A stretch of DNA of 64,000 bases from positions 1,736,001 to 1,800,000 of the forward strand of contig CAJGZL010000001.1 in NCBI GenBank assembly GCA_904846145.1. The letters are read 5' to 3'. Shown here piece by piece: positions 29,578-39,586 of this stretch (within the stretch, counting starts at the first letter, position 1; the number at the start of each line of letters is the position of its first letter). The DNA comes from Psychrobacter immobilis (lineage in GTDB: Bacteria; Pseudomonadota; Gammaproteobacteria; Pseudomonadales; Moraxellaceae). The position numbers were made by a program, and so were the translations under genes. The notes beneath the pieces are model-generated. The model searched no databases. It was not told where the DNA came from and saw only the letters and a program-made list of their open reading frames with translations.

Positions 29578-31653
29578 TTGTCAGCAGCAGGTATAGTACG
29601 GTTTATGCAGCAGTCATCTCATTCCCCACAGTCTCGGTCTACATCGACGTCAGCTATTGATTCTGCTGTTCACCTATCTGGTTTACAACAGACTTATTTG
29701 ACGATTCCAGAGGCGTGTCCTAATACGCCGTTATTAGACGCTATCGCTAGCCCAGCCGATCTCAAGTCGCTATCTACCGAACAGCTTATCCGTTTGGTGG
29801 ATGAGCTGCGCCTATTTCTTTTATATTCAATCGGTCAAAGCGGTGGTCATTTCGGTGCTAATCTGGGAGTGGTTGAGCTGACTATTGCCTTACATTATCT
29901 GCTAGATGCGCCACGTGATCAGATCGTTTGGGATGTCGGTCATCAGGCATATGGTCATAAAGTGCTAACGGGTCGCCGCGAACAGCTGGCAAGTATTCGC
30001 GCAAAAGCAGGCTTGACCGCTTTTCCTGAACGCGCGGAATCTATCTATGATACGTTTGGTGTGGGTCATTCCTCAACCTCAATATCGGCAGGTCTAGGCA
30101 TGAGCTTGGCACTACGATATCAAAAGCGCGAGCAGACGGTCGCCTGTATCATAGGCGATGGGGCGATGAGCGGTGGCATGGCTTTTGAGGCCATGAATGA
30201 TGCTGTTCAACAAAACGCTGATCTACTGGTTATCTTAAATGACAATGATATGTCTATCTCCTGTTCGATCGGTGGCTTTTCACGTCATTTAGCGACGCTT
30301 TGGGAGTCAGGATATCAAGTTGATATCTCAGAGTCAGGTGAGCCAGTACTACGTGCGCGCCCTAGTATGCAAGGCTTTGATCGTCGTAATCGCCATGGCG
30401 AGCTGCGCGCTGTGCCAAAGATTGAAGATAATTTATTCAAAGCCATTGGCTTTACCTATTTTGGCCCCTTTGATGGTCATAACTTGCCTGAGTTGTTGCG
30501 CGTATTAAGCCTCGCCAAACAAATAAAAGGCCCTGTACTTATTCATATCTATACGACCAAGGGTAAAGGTTTTGCACCTGCTGAGAGTGATCCCGTTGGC
30601 TTCCATGCTATTAGCAAGCTCGCTGCTAGTTCCGAAAAGACAGCGACGAGTGAGGATAAGCCATCTAAGCCTGCCCTCAAGCCCACTCTTAAGTACTCGC
30701 AAGTATTTGGTGAGTTTTTATGTGATAAAGCCGCTGCTGATGATAAAATGCTGGCGATTACCCCCGCTATGGAAGAAGGCTCAGGAATGACGGACTTTGC
30801 GCGTCAGTATCCAGAGCGCTTCTTTGATGTGGCCATTGCAGAACAGCACGCGGTAACACTAGCGGCTGGTATGGCGACTCAAGGGGTAAAACCCGTTGTC
30901 GCTATTTATTCGACATTTTTGCAGCGCGGTTATGATCAGCTTATCCATGATGTTGCCCTACAGAATCTTGATGTCACCTTTGCTATAGATCGGGCAGGGT
31001 TAGTCGGTGAAGATGGCGCAACGCATGCAGGTATATTTGATTTTGCCTTTTTGCGCTGTGTGCCCAATATGCTGATAGCGGCACCCAAGGATGAGAACGA
31101 ATGCTACCAGCTACTTAATACTTGTTATGAGTATCAAGGCTGCACGGCGATCCGCTATCCACGCGGTAGTGGCATAGGCGCAGTTATCGAACGCCCCGCT
31201 CAGCTATATCCAATAGGTAAGGGCGTTATAGAGTCAGTATTGGGGTTAGAGCAGGCGACGACTAAATTGGCTGTTTTAGCCTTTGGTACTCTTGTGGATA
31301 CCGCTTTGAAGGCTGCTGAGCAGTTGATCCAGAGTGATAATGATTTACAGATACAAGTTGTCAATATGCGCTGGGTCAAGCCTTTAGATTGCGAGCTGCT
31401 AGAAGAGCTGATAACGCAAGGCGTCACCCACATTGCGACCGTCGAGGAGCATGTGTTGATGGGCGGTGCAGGTAGCGCGGTCAATGAATATCTGCTCAAT
31501 AGCTCGACAGCTTTTGAGACCAATCGAGTGGCTATAACCAATATTGCTATAGCTGATCGGTTTTTGGAACACGGTTCGCCAGCTGAGCAATGGGCGGATA
31601 GTGGTATAGACGTGGCAGGCGTGCTCAAACAGTTACAAGCTTTATTAAAGTAG
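29578..31653 (+). CDS. dxs: 1-deoxy-D-xylulose-5-phosphate synthase
   Basis: Thiamine-diphosphate enzyme condensing pyruvate and glyceraldehyde 3-phosphate, first step of the MEP isoprenoid route. N-terminal TPP domain: [26 protein letters not shown] and [17 protein letters not shown]. Central domain: [19 protein letters not shown], with the catalytic His. C-terminal transketolase domain ends EHGSPAEQW. Start: TTG at 29578 has TAGGT 8 nt upstream; ATG at 29605 is an alternative with a weaker site. 691 residues from the TTG versus 620 in E. coli; the extra part is mainly an N-terminal leader. Confidence 0.95.
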   Translation: MSAAGIVRFMQQSSHSPQSRSTSTSAIDSAVHLSGLQQTYLTIPEACPNTPLLDAIASPADLKSLSTEQLIRLVDELRLFLLYSIGQSGGHFGANLGVVELTIALHYLLDAPRDQIVWDVGHQAYGHKVLTGRREQLASIRAKAGLTAFPERAESIYDTFGVGHSSTSISAGLGMSLALRYQKREQTVACIIGDGAMSGGMAFEAMNDAVQQNADLLVILNDNDMSISCSIGGFSRHLATLWESGYQVDISESGEPVLRARPSMQGFDRRNRHGELRAVPKIEDNLFKAIGFTYFGPFDGHNLPELLRVLSLAKQIKGPVLIHIYTTKGKGFAPAESDPVGFHAISKLAASSEKTATSEDKPSKPALKPTLKYSQVFGEFLCDKAAADDKMLAITPAMEEGSGMTDFARQYPERFFDVAIAEQHAVTLAAGMATQGVKPVVAIYSTFLQRGYDQLIHDVALQNLDVTFAIDRAGLVGEDGATHAGIFDFAFLRCVPNMLIAAPKDENECYQLLNTCYEYQGCTAIRYPRGSGIGAVIERPAQLYPIGKGVIESVLGLEQATTKLAVLAFGTLVDTALKAAEQLIQSDNDLQIQVVNMRWVKPLDCELLEELITQGVTHIATVEEHVLMGGAGSAVNEYLLNSSTAFETNRVAITNIAIADRFLEHGSPAEQWADSGIDVAGVLKQLQALLK

Positions 31654-31671
31654 TTTTAAGTTTCATATAAC

Positions 31672-31725
31672 AGTATCTTAGAGCTAGAAAGTATCTTAGA
31701 GCTAGAAAGTATTTTAAAGCCAAAA
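31672..31725. repeat. 18-bp tandem repeat between dxs and suhB
   Basis: AGTATCTTAGAGCTAGAA occurs twice head to tail (31672-31689, 31690-31707), followed by a degenerate third copy to about 31725. It lies in the 111-bp spacer. No function is evident. Confidence 0.85.
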
Positions 31726-31764
31726 ATTATTTCGTTTTTTATTCCTCAAACAAACAGGTTATTT

Positions 31765-32592
31765 ATGGAACCCATGGTTGTCATCGCAGCGCGTGCTGCT
31801 GAAAAAGTTGGTAAAGAGATTTTATACGCGCATCAAAACCGCCATAAAGTTGAATTTGATATCGAGTCAAAGGGCCTTGATGGGTTAGTGACACGTATTG
31901 ATCGCTTTAGTGAAGAGCTGACTATAGAGACACTAAAGAGCAGCTATCCTGACCATTCCTTCTTAGGGGAGGAGTTCGGGATGAAGCATGGTCGCGGTGA
32001 AGACGCTGACTGGTGCTGGATTATCGATCCGCTCGATGGTACCAAAAACTTTGTACATGGCATTCCGCAGTTCTGTGTGTCGATCGCAGTACAGCACAAG
32101 GGCGTCACTCAGCATGGGGTAGTCTATGATCCTGTACGTGATGAGATGTTCTCAGCCAGTCGTGGCAAAGGCGCACGCTTGAACAATCGCCGTATTAACG
32201 TTAGTGAGCGTAAAACTATTGACGGTGGACTATTCACTACAGGTCATCCGCTAGAGCGTACCCGTAATGGGGAGTCCATCTCTTACGCCAAGCAGCATTT
32301 TGATAGTCTATTGAAAATCACTGAAGAGGGCGGGCAAATTCGTCGCTTAGGCTCAGCAGCATTGGATCTTTGCTATGTAGCAGCGGGTCGCTTTGATGGT
32401 TATTTTGAGATGTCAATTAAGCCTTGGGATATTGCCGCAGGCGAGCTTATTGTGACCGAAGCACGCGGCACTGTGGTCGATCATAAAGGCGCGCACGACT
32501 CTATGACCACAGGCTCTATCTTTGCTTGTAATATCAAGATGCTTAAGCCGCTCATGCAAGTAGTCGTACCTATATGGGGCGATGCAGTTTAA
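31765..32592 (+). CDS. suhB: Inositol-1-monophosphatase (SuhB)
   Basis: Mg-dependent, Li-sensitive phosphatase; in E. coli SuhB also takes part in rRNA antitermination complexes. Metal sites are visible: LGEEFG, IDPLDGTKNFVHG (DPxDGT) and KPWDIAAGELIV (WDxAAG). Length 275 is standard. AGG lies about 8 nt before the ATG. A terminator follows directly. Whether the antitermination role is shared cannot be read from the sequence. Confidence 0.93.
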   Translation: MEPMVVIAARAAEKVGKEILYAHQNRHKVEFDIESKGLDGLVTRIDRFSEELTIETLKSSYPDHSFLGEEFGMKHGRGEDADWCWIIDPLDGTKNFVHGIPQFCVSIAVQHKGVTQHGVVYDPVRDEMFSASRGKGARLNNRRINVSERKTIDGGLFTTGHPLERTRNGESISYAKQHFDSLLKITEEGGQIRRLGSAALDLCYVAAGRFDGYFEMSIKPWDIAAGELIVTEARGTVVDHKGAHDSMTTGSIFACNIKMLKPLMQVVVPIWGDAV

Positions 32593-32637
32593 GATTTTAT
32601 TCTTTTAAGCTTTGATTAAACACAGTCAAACTGCACT

Positions 32638-32673
32638 AAAAAAAGCTGACTCTATAATGGAGTCAGCTTTTTT
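32638..32673. terminator. Bidirectional terminator between suhB and the wax ester synthase gene
   Basis: Perfect 14-bp stem AAAAAAGCTGACTC / GAGTCAGCTTTTTT with a 7-nt loop between convergent genes. Confidence 0.9.
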
Positions 32674-32709
32674 ATTTGGTTGTCAACAGATCCAAACGGT
32701 TATGGTCTA

Positions 32710-34107
32710 TTAATTCTCACGCAGACCTAAGCGCTTCTCTTCACTGATACGCTCTAAAGCACTGAGCTCTTCTTCTATTAACACCAGCATATCTTGTACA
32801 CGTGGTAGGATTTTACTACAAGCGGTAATACAAAATTCAATCTTATCCTGATAACTGGCAAGAGTAATATTGAGCGCTTGGCCATCGACTAAGATGGAGG
32901 CAGGATATAACGCTTTGAGCGGTGCACCATTCCAATACAGCTGCTTTTTGGAGCCAGGGACATTAGAGATAATCAAGTTAAAGGCCTGCTTTTTTGGGAA
33001 CAAACCTGTAAAGACATTCAATCCTTCCCAAGCGTAGGCAACTGCACTGTAATTGATCACTTGCGCTTTATTCATCCGTCGAAAGCGGCGCTTACCGCTG
33101 TTCATACTGTCATGAATCAGCTGCATACGCTTAACAGGATCTTCTAAATGCGTCGCTAAGTTCGCCATCAAAAACGAGATTTGATTGCCAGAAGCGCTTT
33201 CATCACAGCGTAGTGACATCGGTACGAAACCCACCAGTGGCTTAGTTGGTAACGCATTCATATCTAATAAATAACGACGTAATGCTCCTGAACAGACTGC
33301 CAGCACTACATCATTTTGATTCATGCTAAAGGTGTCGGCAATATCATAAAAGCGCTTTATATCATAAGATTGCGCCGCAATACGCCGAGACGCTGAAATA
33401 CGACGATTCAAAATACTCATAGGTGCATCAAAAGTGCCAACGTAATCCTCATCGCCACTGTGTTTGAAATTATCTATCAGCTCTGTAAATACAGGTTTGA
33501 TAGTAGACAACTGCTCCTTTATAACTCGCACTGCTGTACGGGCTGAGGGTTGGGACTTTTCAGCTTTACTGGTCTTTCGAGTGATCACTGACCATATCGG
33601 TAGGGTTACGGGTTCAGTAGGTGATTGTGATAGGGCCTTTTCAACGATACGCATAGCGGCGATACCATCGACTAGCGAGTGATGAATCTTAAAGTAGAAA
33701 GCAAAGCGCTCAGAGCCGCCTTCTACTTCAGGTAAAATACCCTCAATAACGTGACACTCCCACAACGGCATAGCCCGATCAAGCAAGCGACTATGCTCTT
33801 TGGAGACATACATCAGCAGCTCACGGACGCGCCCAGGATTAGGCAGCGCGACATGACGAAAGTGATGCTCAACATCAAACTGCTCGTCTTCTTTCCAAAA
33901 CAATAGGTTCTCAAGTACCTGATTAAAAGGAAAGCTAGGGGGTGCTTTTGAAGTCTGCATTTGCTGCACTAGCTTATAGACAAAATCACTATCTATATCG
34001 CGCTCAGTTTCAGGCAATTCAAACAAAAATAAACCACCAACATGCATAGGTTGTTTACGCGATTCTAAAAGTAAAAATAATTGATCAACGGCGCTCATTA
34101 GTCGCAT
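32710..34107 (-). CDS. Wax ester synthase / diacylglycerol acyltransferase (WS/DGAT)
   Basis: Bifunctional acyltransferase making wax esters or triacylglycerols from acyl-CoA, used for storage lipids in Acinetobacter and relatives. The catalytic HHxxxDG motif is present as KIHHSLVDGIAAMR. The N-terminus SAVDQLFLLLESRKQPMHVGGLFLFELP and the C-terminal block NLIISNVPGSKKQLYWNGAPLKALYP are family-typical. Length 465 is normal (AtfA ~458). Monocistronic on the minus strand. Substrate range cannot be told. Confidence 0.93.
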   Translation of the reverse strand: MRLMSAVDQLFLLLESRKQPMHVGGLFLFELPETERDIDSDFVYKLVQQMQTSKAPPSFPFNQVLENLLFWKEDEQFDVEHHFRHVALPNPGRVRELLMYVSKEHSRLLDRAMPLWECHVIEGILPEVEGGSERFAFYFKIHHSLVDGIAAMRIVEKALSQSPTEPVTLPIWSVITRKTSKAEKSQPSARTAVRVIKEQLSTIKPVFTELIDNFKHSGDEDYVGTFDAPMSILNRRISASRRIAAQSYDIKRFYDIADTFSMNQNDVVLAVCSGALRRYLLDMNALPTKPLVGFVPMSLRCDESASGNQISFLMANLATHLEDPVKRMQLIHDSMNSGKRRFRRMNKAQVINYSAVAYAWEGLNVFTGLFPKKQAFNLIISNVPGSKKQLYWNGAPLKALYPASILVDGQALNITLASYQDKIEFCITACSKILPRVQDMLVLIEEELSALERISEEKRLGLREN

Positions 34108-34285
34108 GATAAGTCCTTTTACGGCGATTAATAAAAGTTAAGGTCTATTAAATATTTGACCGTGCTTATATTGTAAATATTCAACAAGCCTTAAGATTAT
34201 AATGAATAAGTAGTCGTATAGTAATTAAAAGTTCATCCAAAAGAGCATAGTAAAAACTTGCTAAAGACAGATCATTAAAATTATC

Positions 34286-34341
34286 TATTGAAAGTGGTTT
34301 ATCAAAAACGGTTTATCAAAAACTGTTTATTGAAAGCTGCT
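34286..34341. repeat. 14-bp tandem repeat array downstream of thiG
   Basis: Four imperfect head-to-tail 14-bp units of type TATYRAAARYKGYT, plus a partial fifth that runs into the thiG stop codon. Variation is nearly all transitions. Its origin and role are unknown. Confidence 0.8.
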
Positions 34342-35159
34342 TATTGGAAAAAGTACCCTGTCTGTGGTGAGCTTGCGCTGGCCATCCTTCTCATTGGCAT
34401 ACGCCCTGCCAAAAACGCCTCGCGTCCTGCCCAAACACCATGCTTCATGGCTTGTGCCATTAGCACTGGATTTTGCGCATTGGCAATCGCTGAATTCATA
34501 AGCACCCCATCACAGCCTAGCTCCATCGCAATTGCTGCATCAGACGCCGTGCCAACACCTGCATCGACTAGCACAGGTACTTTAGCGTTTTCAATAATTA
34601 GGCTGAGGGTATGGCGATTAAGTAGGCCAAGTCCTGACCCTATCAAACTACCTAACGGCATAATAGCTACGCAGCCCATACTCTCAAGCTCTTGGGCGAC
34701 AATGGGATCATCTGAGGTATAAACCATCACCTCAAAGCCATCGTCGATCAATATTTTGGCCGCTTTTAGGGTTTCCATAACATTAGGATAAAGACTGGTT
34801 TCATCACCTAATACCTCAAGCTTGACTAGATTATGTCCGCCCAATAGCTCACGGGCGAGCTTACAAGTGCGTACCGCGCTATCGGCATCAAAGCAGCCAG
34901 CAGTGTTCGGCAAGATAGTGTATTTATCAGGGGAAATCACATCTAACAGATTAGGTTCATCGCGGTTTTGACCTATATTAGTTCGACGAATAGCCACCGT
35001 GACAATCTGAGCGCCAGAGGCCGCAATAGCGTGACCTGTCTCACTCATATCTTTATACTTACCCGTCCCAACCAATAGCCTTGATGAAAACGTGCGACTA
35101 CCTACTGTAAAGCTGTCAGATATCAATAAGTCTTGCTCATTAGAAGTAACTTGTGACAT
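34341..35159 (-). CDS. thiG: Thiazole synthase ThiG
   Basis: TIM-barrel enzyme forming the thiamine thiazole phosphate from DXP, dehydroglycine and ThiS thiocarboxylate. Markers: [58 protein letters not shown] and [32 protein letters not shown]. The frame is open further upstream to 35315, but the upstream residues do not fit ThiG; the ATG at 35159 (MSQVTSNEQ) gives 272 residues, close to the family length. Its sulfur carrier gene thiS is 25 kb away, and the DXP-forming dxs is also in this window. Confidence 0.95.
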   Translation of the reverse strand: MSQVTSNEQDLLISDSFTVGSRTFSSRLLVGTGKYKDMSETGHAIAASGAQIVTVAIRRTNIGQNRDEPNLLDVISPDKYTILPNTAGCFDADSAVRTCKLARELLGGHNLVKLEVLGDETSLYPNVMETLKAAKILIDDGFEVMVYTSDDPIVAQELESMGCVAIMPLGSLIGSGLGLLNRHTLSLIIENAKVPVLVDAGVGTASDAAIAMELGCDGVLMNSAIANAQNPVLMAQAMKHGVWAGREAFLAGRMPMRRMASASSPQTGYFFQ

Positions 35160-35430
35160 ATATAGAATCTCAGTGCGTATAAGTGATAAGGTTAAAATAA
35201 GTAAAATACCATATCTACTGATTGATGACATGCTGTAGATAATACAAAATGTTAGTATAACAAACTCATGCCAGCTCACGAACGCTATTTTTTGTGCTAA
35301 CGCGGTCATGACCAACGCGTTATAGGTGGAGGTTCGACGCGCCCTCAGCCAGTTATAAGACAGTTAAATTTTATCAGATTGTTTTTTAGCAAGTTAATTT
35401 TTATTAGGCTACTTTTATCAGGTTATTCTT

Positions 35431-36954
35431 ATGATGCAATTGCCATACCCTTTTGCCAAGCGCCATCAGCTATTGATTGTATTGGCGATCGACCCTGAGC
35501 TACCACCTACGCTGGTATTAACCAAAGCGACGCCACTATCGGCTATTAATGAAGCGGTACGGTTTATGCAGCAGCAAGGCATACGCGGCATACCCGTCTA
35601 TGAGAGCATCAGCGCAGATGACTTTGAAAAACGTATGAATGCCTCTTATGCGGGTAACACAGGTGAGTCGCAGCATATTGCAGCTGGTCTTGAGGATCAT
35701 CCTGATCTAGATAGCTTGGCCGATAGTGTTCCTGAGACCGAAGATCTGATGGACTCTCAAGACGATGCGCCCATTATTCGGCTGATTAATGCGCTGCTAT
35801 CTGAAGCCATTCGTCTCAATGCCTCAGACATTCACATCGAGACTTTTGAAAAACGCTTAGTGGTGCGTTTTCGCGTCGATGGTGAACTCAAAGAAATTAT
35901 CACCCCAAAAAGGCAGTTAGCGCCATTGCTGGTCTCGCGTATTAAAGTTATGGCCAAGCTGGATATCGCTGAAAAGCGCGTGCCGCAAGATGGGCGTATT
36001 AGCTTACGCTTAGCGGGTCGTGAAGTCGATGTGCGGGTATCGACGCTGCCCTCAAGCTTTGGTGAACGGGTAGTCATGCGTTTACTCGATAAGCAAGCAG
36101 GGCGCTTAAACATGACTTATCTAGGATTATCAGATGATGATTATCAAGAGCTGACTCGCCTTATCTATCAGCCACACGGTATTATTTTGGTCACAGGGCC
36201 GACAGGCTCTGGCAAAACGACGACACTATACGCAGGCTTAACTGACTTGAATGATCAAACTCGTAATATCTTAACCGCTGAGGATCCAATTGAGTTTCAG
36301 CTTGATGGTATCGGGCAGACGCAAGTTAATAACAAGGTCGATATGACCTTTGCTAAGAGTTTACGCGCGATGTTGCGCCAAGATCCTGATGTGGTGATGG
36401 TTGGTGAGATTCGCGACCTTGAGACCGCTGAAATCGCCGTACAAGCCTCATTAACAGGGCATTTAGTGTTATCTACTTTACATACCAATAGCGCCATTGG
36501 GGCGGTAACCCGCTTACAAGATATGGGTGTTGAACCGTTTTTATTATCCTCATCCTTGATTGGTGTTGTCGCTCAGCGCTTAGTGCGTACTTTGTGTTCC
36601 CATTGTCATAGCTGGCAGCCAGCAGATAGCGAGCAAGCCAAATTATTCACTGAGATTGACGTAGCGGCTAATACGCCAATAAAGATACCCAAAGCGGTCG
36701 GTTGTGATAAGTGCAATCAATCAGGTTTTAAGGGTCGTACGGCAATCTATGAGGTTGTACCTATCGACGATACCATGCGCCGCATGATTCACAGCAATAC
36801 CGCAGAGTACGAGCTTGAGGAGTATGCACGTAAGCTGACACCGTCTATTCGTGCTGATGGTCTGCACAAGGTAATAGCTGGCCGAACCACTTTAGAGGAA
36901 GTACTGCGCGTCACCAAAGAGAGCGCCATGCTGGATGACGCTCTGATTATTTAA
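35431..36954 (+). CDS. gspE: Type II secretion ATPase GspE
   Basis: Cytoplasmic hexameric ATPase powering pseudopilus assembly. N-terminal recruitment region ~1-110, then the two-lobed ATPase: ASDIHIETFEKRLVVRFRVDG, Walker A GPTGSGKTT (Lys262), LTAEDPIEF (Asp box), RDPDV-type RQDPDVVMVGEIRDLETAEIA, and a zinc-binding tetracysteine CSHCHSWQP...GCDKCNQSGFKGR. The Cys4 motif and overall sequence favour GspE over PilB. N-terminus is slightly short. It stands alone, 8 kb from gspF-gspG. Confidence 0.92.
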   Translation: MMQLPYPFAKRHQLLIVLAIDPELPPTLVLTKATPLSAINEAVRFMQQQGIRGIPVYESISADDFEKRMNASYAGNTGESQHIAAGLEDHPDLDSLADSVPETEDLMDSQDDAPIIRLINALLSEAIRLNASDIHIETFEKRLVVRFRVDGELKEIITPKRQLAPLLVSRIKVMAKLDIAEKRVPQDGRISLRLAGREVDVRVSTLPSSFGERVVMRLLDKQAGRLNMTYLGLSDDDYQELTRLIYQPHGIILVTGPTGSGKTTTLYAGLTDLNDQTRNILTAEDPIEFQLDGIGQTQVNNKVDMTFAKSLRAMLRQDPDVVMVGEIRDLETAEIAVQASLTGHLVLSTLHTNSAIGAVTRLQDMGVEPFLLSSSLIGVVAQRLVRTLCSHCHSWQPADSEQAKLFTEIDVAANTPIKIPKAVGCDKCNQSGFKGRTAIYEVVPIDDTMRRMIHSNTAEYELEEYARKLTPSIRADGLHKVIAGRTTLEEVLRVTKESAMLDDALII

Positions 36955-36998
36955 TGATTTTATAGCCTAAAAAAAGCGTCAACATGCTCTAATACTTA

Positions 36999-37745
36999 CT
37001 AGGTATTTTGAAGCTTGTCAGCTTTATCTGAAGCTGATTTATCGTGAGCCATGTTACTGTCAGCTACATCATTCGCAGATTCTGTGCTTTGCGTTTTGCT
37101 ATTATTACCTTGACGGCGGGCTTCCAGCTCAGATTTGGGTATCCACGCCCAAGTCATCTCAACGACGATCGGGTCGCGCGCGCTATCGGACTCGCGATCA
37201 TTAATGACACAAGGGATAATCATTTCACCCTTAGGTGTCTCTAAAATCTCTAAACGTTGCGTATCAGACAACGTAGCAATAGCCGCTATTTGTCCCTTTT
37301 TGAGGGGACGATAAAAGTTAACCGAATACGACTTAATCAATAATATTCGATCGCTAGGTAAGTTTAGACCCAAAATAAAACCAGTAGCCGTTTCTGCGAG
37401 CAAAGTGACAGCAACCGCATGCACAGTGCCAATATGGTTTTGTACCGCCTTGCTGTTGTTTAAACTGACCACGACCTCATTAGGCTCAACAGTTTCGTAG
37501 TAGACGCCCGTAGTACCGACATAAGGCACAACTTTGCCAAACGCTTTGGATAATATCTTTGAGCGCGTGCCAGCGGGTAGATATTTAGTTACTGACAACA
37601 GCTTTGTAAACTGATTGTTGATCGGCTTGAGCTTATCATTGGCAGGCTTGTCTTGTGACGTGATAGCATCAGTGATTCTGGCAGAGAGCTTAGGAAGCTT
37701 AGTCTCTTTTGCTTTATTGGATAGTTTATTTAACAGCTCTGACAT
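36999..37745 (-). CDS. DUF4442 hotdog-fold protein
   Basis: A 248-residue protein with a polar N-terminus, then a hotdog-like domain at about residues 65-205: VSLNNSKAVQNHIGTVHAVAVTLLAETATGFILGLNLP matches the DUF4442/PaaI-like pattern in which an Asn-His-x-Gly... helix carries the substrate site. SVNFYRPLKKGQIAAIATL supports the fold. The tail of ~35 residues is Ser/Asp/Lys-rich. Thioesterase activity is plausible, but no substrate can be named. Confidence 0.75.
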   Translation of the reverse strand: MSELLNKLSNKAKETKLPKLSARITDAITSQDKPANDKLKPINNQFTKLLSVTKYLPAGTRSKILSKAFGKVVPYVGTTGVYYETVEPNEVVVSLNNSKAVQNHIGTVHAVAVTLLAETATGFILGLNLPSDRILLIKSYSVNFYRPLKKGQIAAIATLSDTQRLEILETPKGEMIIPCVINDRESDSARDPIVVEMTWAWIPKSELEARRQGNNSKTQSTESANDVADSNMAHDKSASDKADKLQNT

Positions 37746-38062
37746 GTCATATTCCTTGGGTTTTAATAACTGATTTTAATAACTGGTAGGTCTTATAAAA
37801 ATTAAAAAGATGTAGCAATTTAATAATAGCAATGATGATAAGTAGGATGATTGCTCACTACGACCTGTATTTAAGCTACTGATTTTAGACACATAGTTTT
37901 TTATAGTGATATAACTATGGTAGCATTAACTAGCGCTTTTTTAGTATGAATAACATAGACTGCTGCGCTTAAAAAATAATAAGCTAACGGCAACGTAACG
38001 ATTAGCCTAGTAATATAATTTTGTCATTCACAGTCTATTTTGCGGTATTTTATAGGTTAATT
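37746..38062. other. Intergenic region before mcrB
   Basis: About 317 bp of AT-rich sequence between divergent genes. No gene, repeat or clear promoter is visible. An in-frame TTG at 38021 could extend mcrB by 14 codons but lacks a ribosome binding site. Confidence 0.4.
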
Positions 38063-39538
38063 ATGCACGATGTTTCTAGTACTTCCTCTAAGACCTCGAT
38101 CACTACAGCGACCAATATTATTTATACTGGGGTTGCAGGTACAGGTAAAACGTATCAGCTATTACAAATTGCCAAGCAGTATACCGATCATTTGCCAACA
38201 TTAAGTGAGCAGGCATTATTAACTCAGTTATTGCAGCCGTTGAGCTGGCGGAAAGTCGTGTGTTTAGTGCTATTGGACTTACAAGATCAACAACAGGACT
38301 TGGCAAAAGTGCCTGAAATTGTCGCGCATGAGTTTTTTGTAGCGAAAGCGGCGCAAAATGCACGCGCTAAGAATTTGAATAGCACGGCATGGTCAGTGCT
38401 GCAAATGCACAGTCCTATAGAGTCTGCAACGGTCAGCTGTGATCATCGTGCCAGCCAAGCTTATTTTGATAAAGATCAAAGCGGTGCTTGGTATTTATTA
38501 GCAGATAGTTTGCCATTATTAAAGGATTTGGCGCAGCAGCTGATAGAGCTTAAGCAAGCACAGCATGAGCATACGCCTGCAAGCGACCAAAACATCAGCA
38601 TCAAACGCTATAGCATGGTTAGCTTTCATCAAGCTTACGGTTATGAAGAGTTTGTCGAGGGGATTCGACCTATTATAGGTGCGATTGGGTCACAGGGGCA
38701 GGGCTCTCAAATGCGCTATGATATTCAGGATGGCGCATTTTTAAAATTATGTCAGCGCGCCGTAAGCGATCCCAAGCAGCGCTATGCGATGCTGATTGAT
38801 GAGATCAATCGGGCGAACGTATCACGAGTATTTGGCGAGCTACTCAGTCTAATCGAGCCTAATAAGCGTAGCGGGCAAGCGCAGGCTATGCAAGTACAGC
38901 TGGCCTATTCTGGACGACTCTTTAGCGTGCCAAGTAATGTCGATATCTATGCGACAATGAACACTCAAGATCATTCGCTTGCGCCCCTTGATATGGCGAT
39001 GCGTCGGCGTTTTCGCTTTATTGACTGTCCGCCAAAACCTGAGCTATTAGCGACTATTCAATGCTCTGATACCAGAATTGATGGAAACGATGAAGATGAG
39101 CCTAAAGAGTCAGTAATAGATTTGGCCAAGATATTAGCAGGCTTTAATCAGCGTATTGTGCAAACGTTAGGCGTGGAGGCGCAGTTGGGTCACGCTTTTC
39201 TATGGTCAATTGACACTGTAGAGACTCTGCAAACCGCATTGATAGAACAGATCATTCCGCAGTTAATGCAGGCGACTGGTGGTCAGCTTGGCTTATTACA
39301 GTATTTATTCAATGATGAGTCGCAGCCGTTTGGGTTGCAGTTTATTCAAGATGCGCAGATACAAATTGATGATCGCTCTGGCCATCAAACGCAGCAGGCC
39401 AATTTTAATACAGGATTTAGTACACCAAGCGGCTTTTTGGGGCAATCTATGAGCGTAACGAGTTACCAAATAAATCCACAGCTGATCGCTAGATCGGGTG
39501 AGTTTACTACTGCTAAAGTATATCAGCGCCTGTATTGA
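38063..39538 (+). CDS. mcrB: McrB-like AAA+ NTPase of a type IV restriction system
   Basis: Motor subunit of an McrBC-type modification-dependent restriction system. Walker A is GVAGTGKT at residues 23-30, then about 157 residues to the McrB block SFHQAYGYEEFVEGIRP (from 187), Walker B LIDEINRANVSRVFGEL (Asp246-Glu247) and the McrB signature MNTQD at 299-303 with MAMRRRFRFID after it. E. coli McrB has a ~160-residue DNA-binding domain before Walker A; here there is none, but the Walker A-FHQ spacing is enlarged (about 30 in E. coli). The ATG at 38063 has AGG 7 nt upstream. mcrC follows 48 bp later. Confidence 0.88.
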   Translation: MHDVSSTSSKTSITTATNIIYTGVAGTGKTYQLLQIAKQYTDHLPTLSEQALLTQLLQPLSWRKVVCLVLLDLQDQQQDLAKVPEIVAHEFFVAKAAQNARAKNLNSTAWSVLQMHSPIESATVSCDHRASQAYFDKDQSGAWYLLADSLPLLKDLAQQLIELKQAQHEHTPASDQNISIKRYSMVSFHQAYGYEEFVEGIRPIIGAIGSQGQGSQMRYDIQDGAFLKLCQRAVSDPKQRYAMLIDEINRANVSRVFGELLSLIEPNKRSGQAQAMQVQLAYSGRLFSVPSNVDIYATMNTQDHSLAPLDMAMRRRFRFIDCPPKPELLATIQCSDTRIDGNDEDEPKESVIDLAKILAGFNQRIVQTLGVEAQLGHAFLWSIDTVETLQTALIEQIIPQLMQATGGQLGLLQYLFNDESQPFGLQFIQDAQIQIDDRSGHQTQQANFNTGFSTPSGFLGQSMSVTSYQINPQLIARSGEFTTAKVYQRLY

Positions 39539-39586
39539 TATCAAAAACAAGCATTTCGAGAGAACATTAAGGCAGATAATCATACA

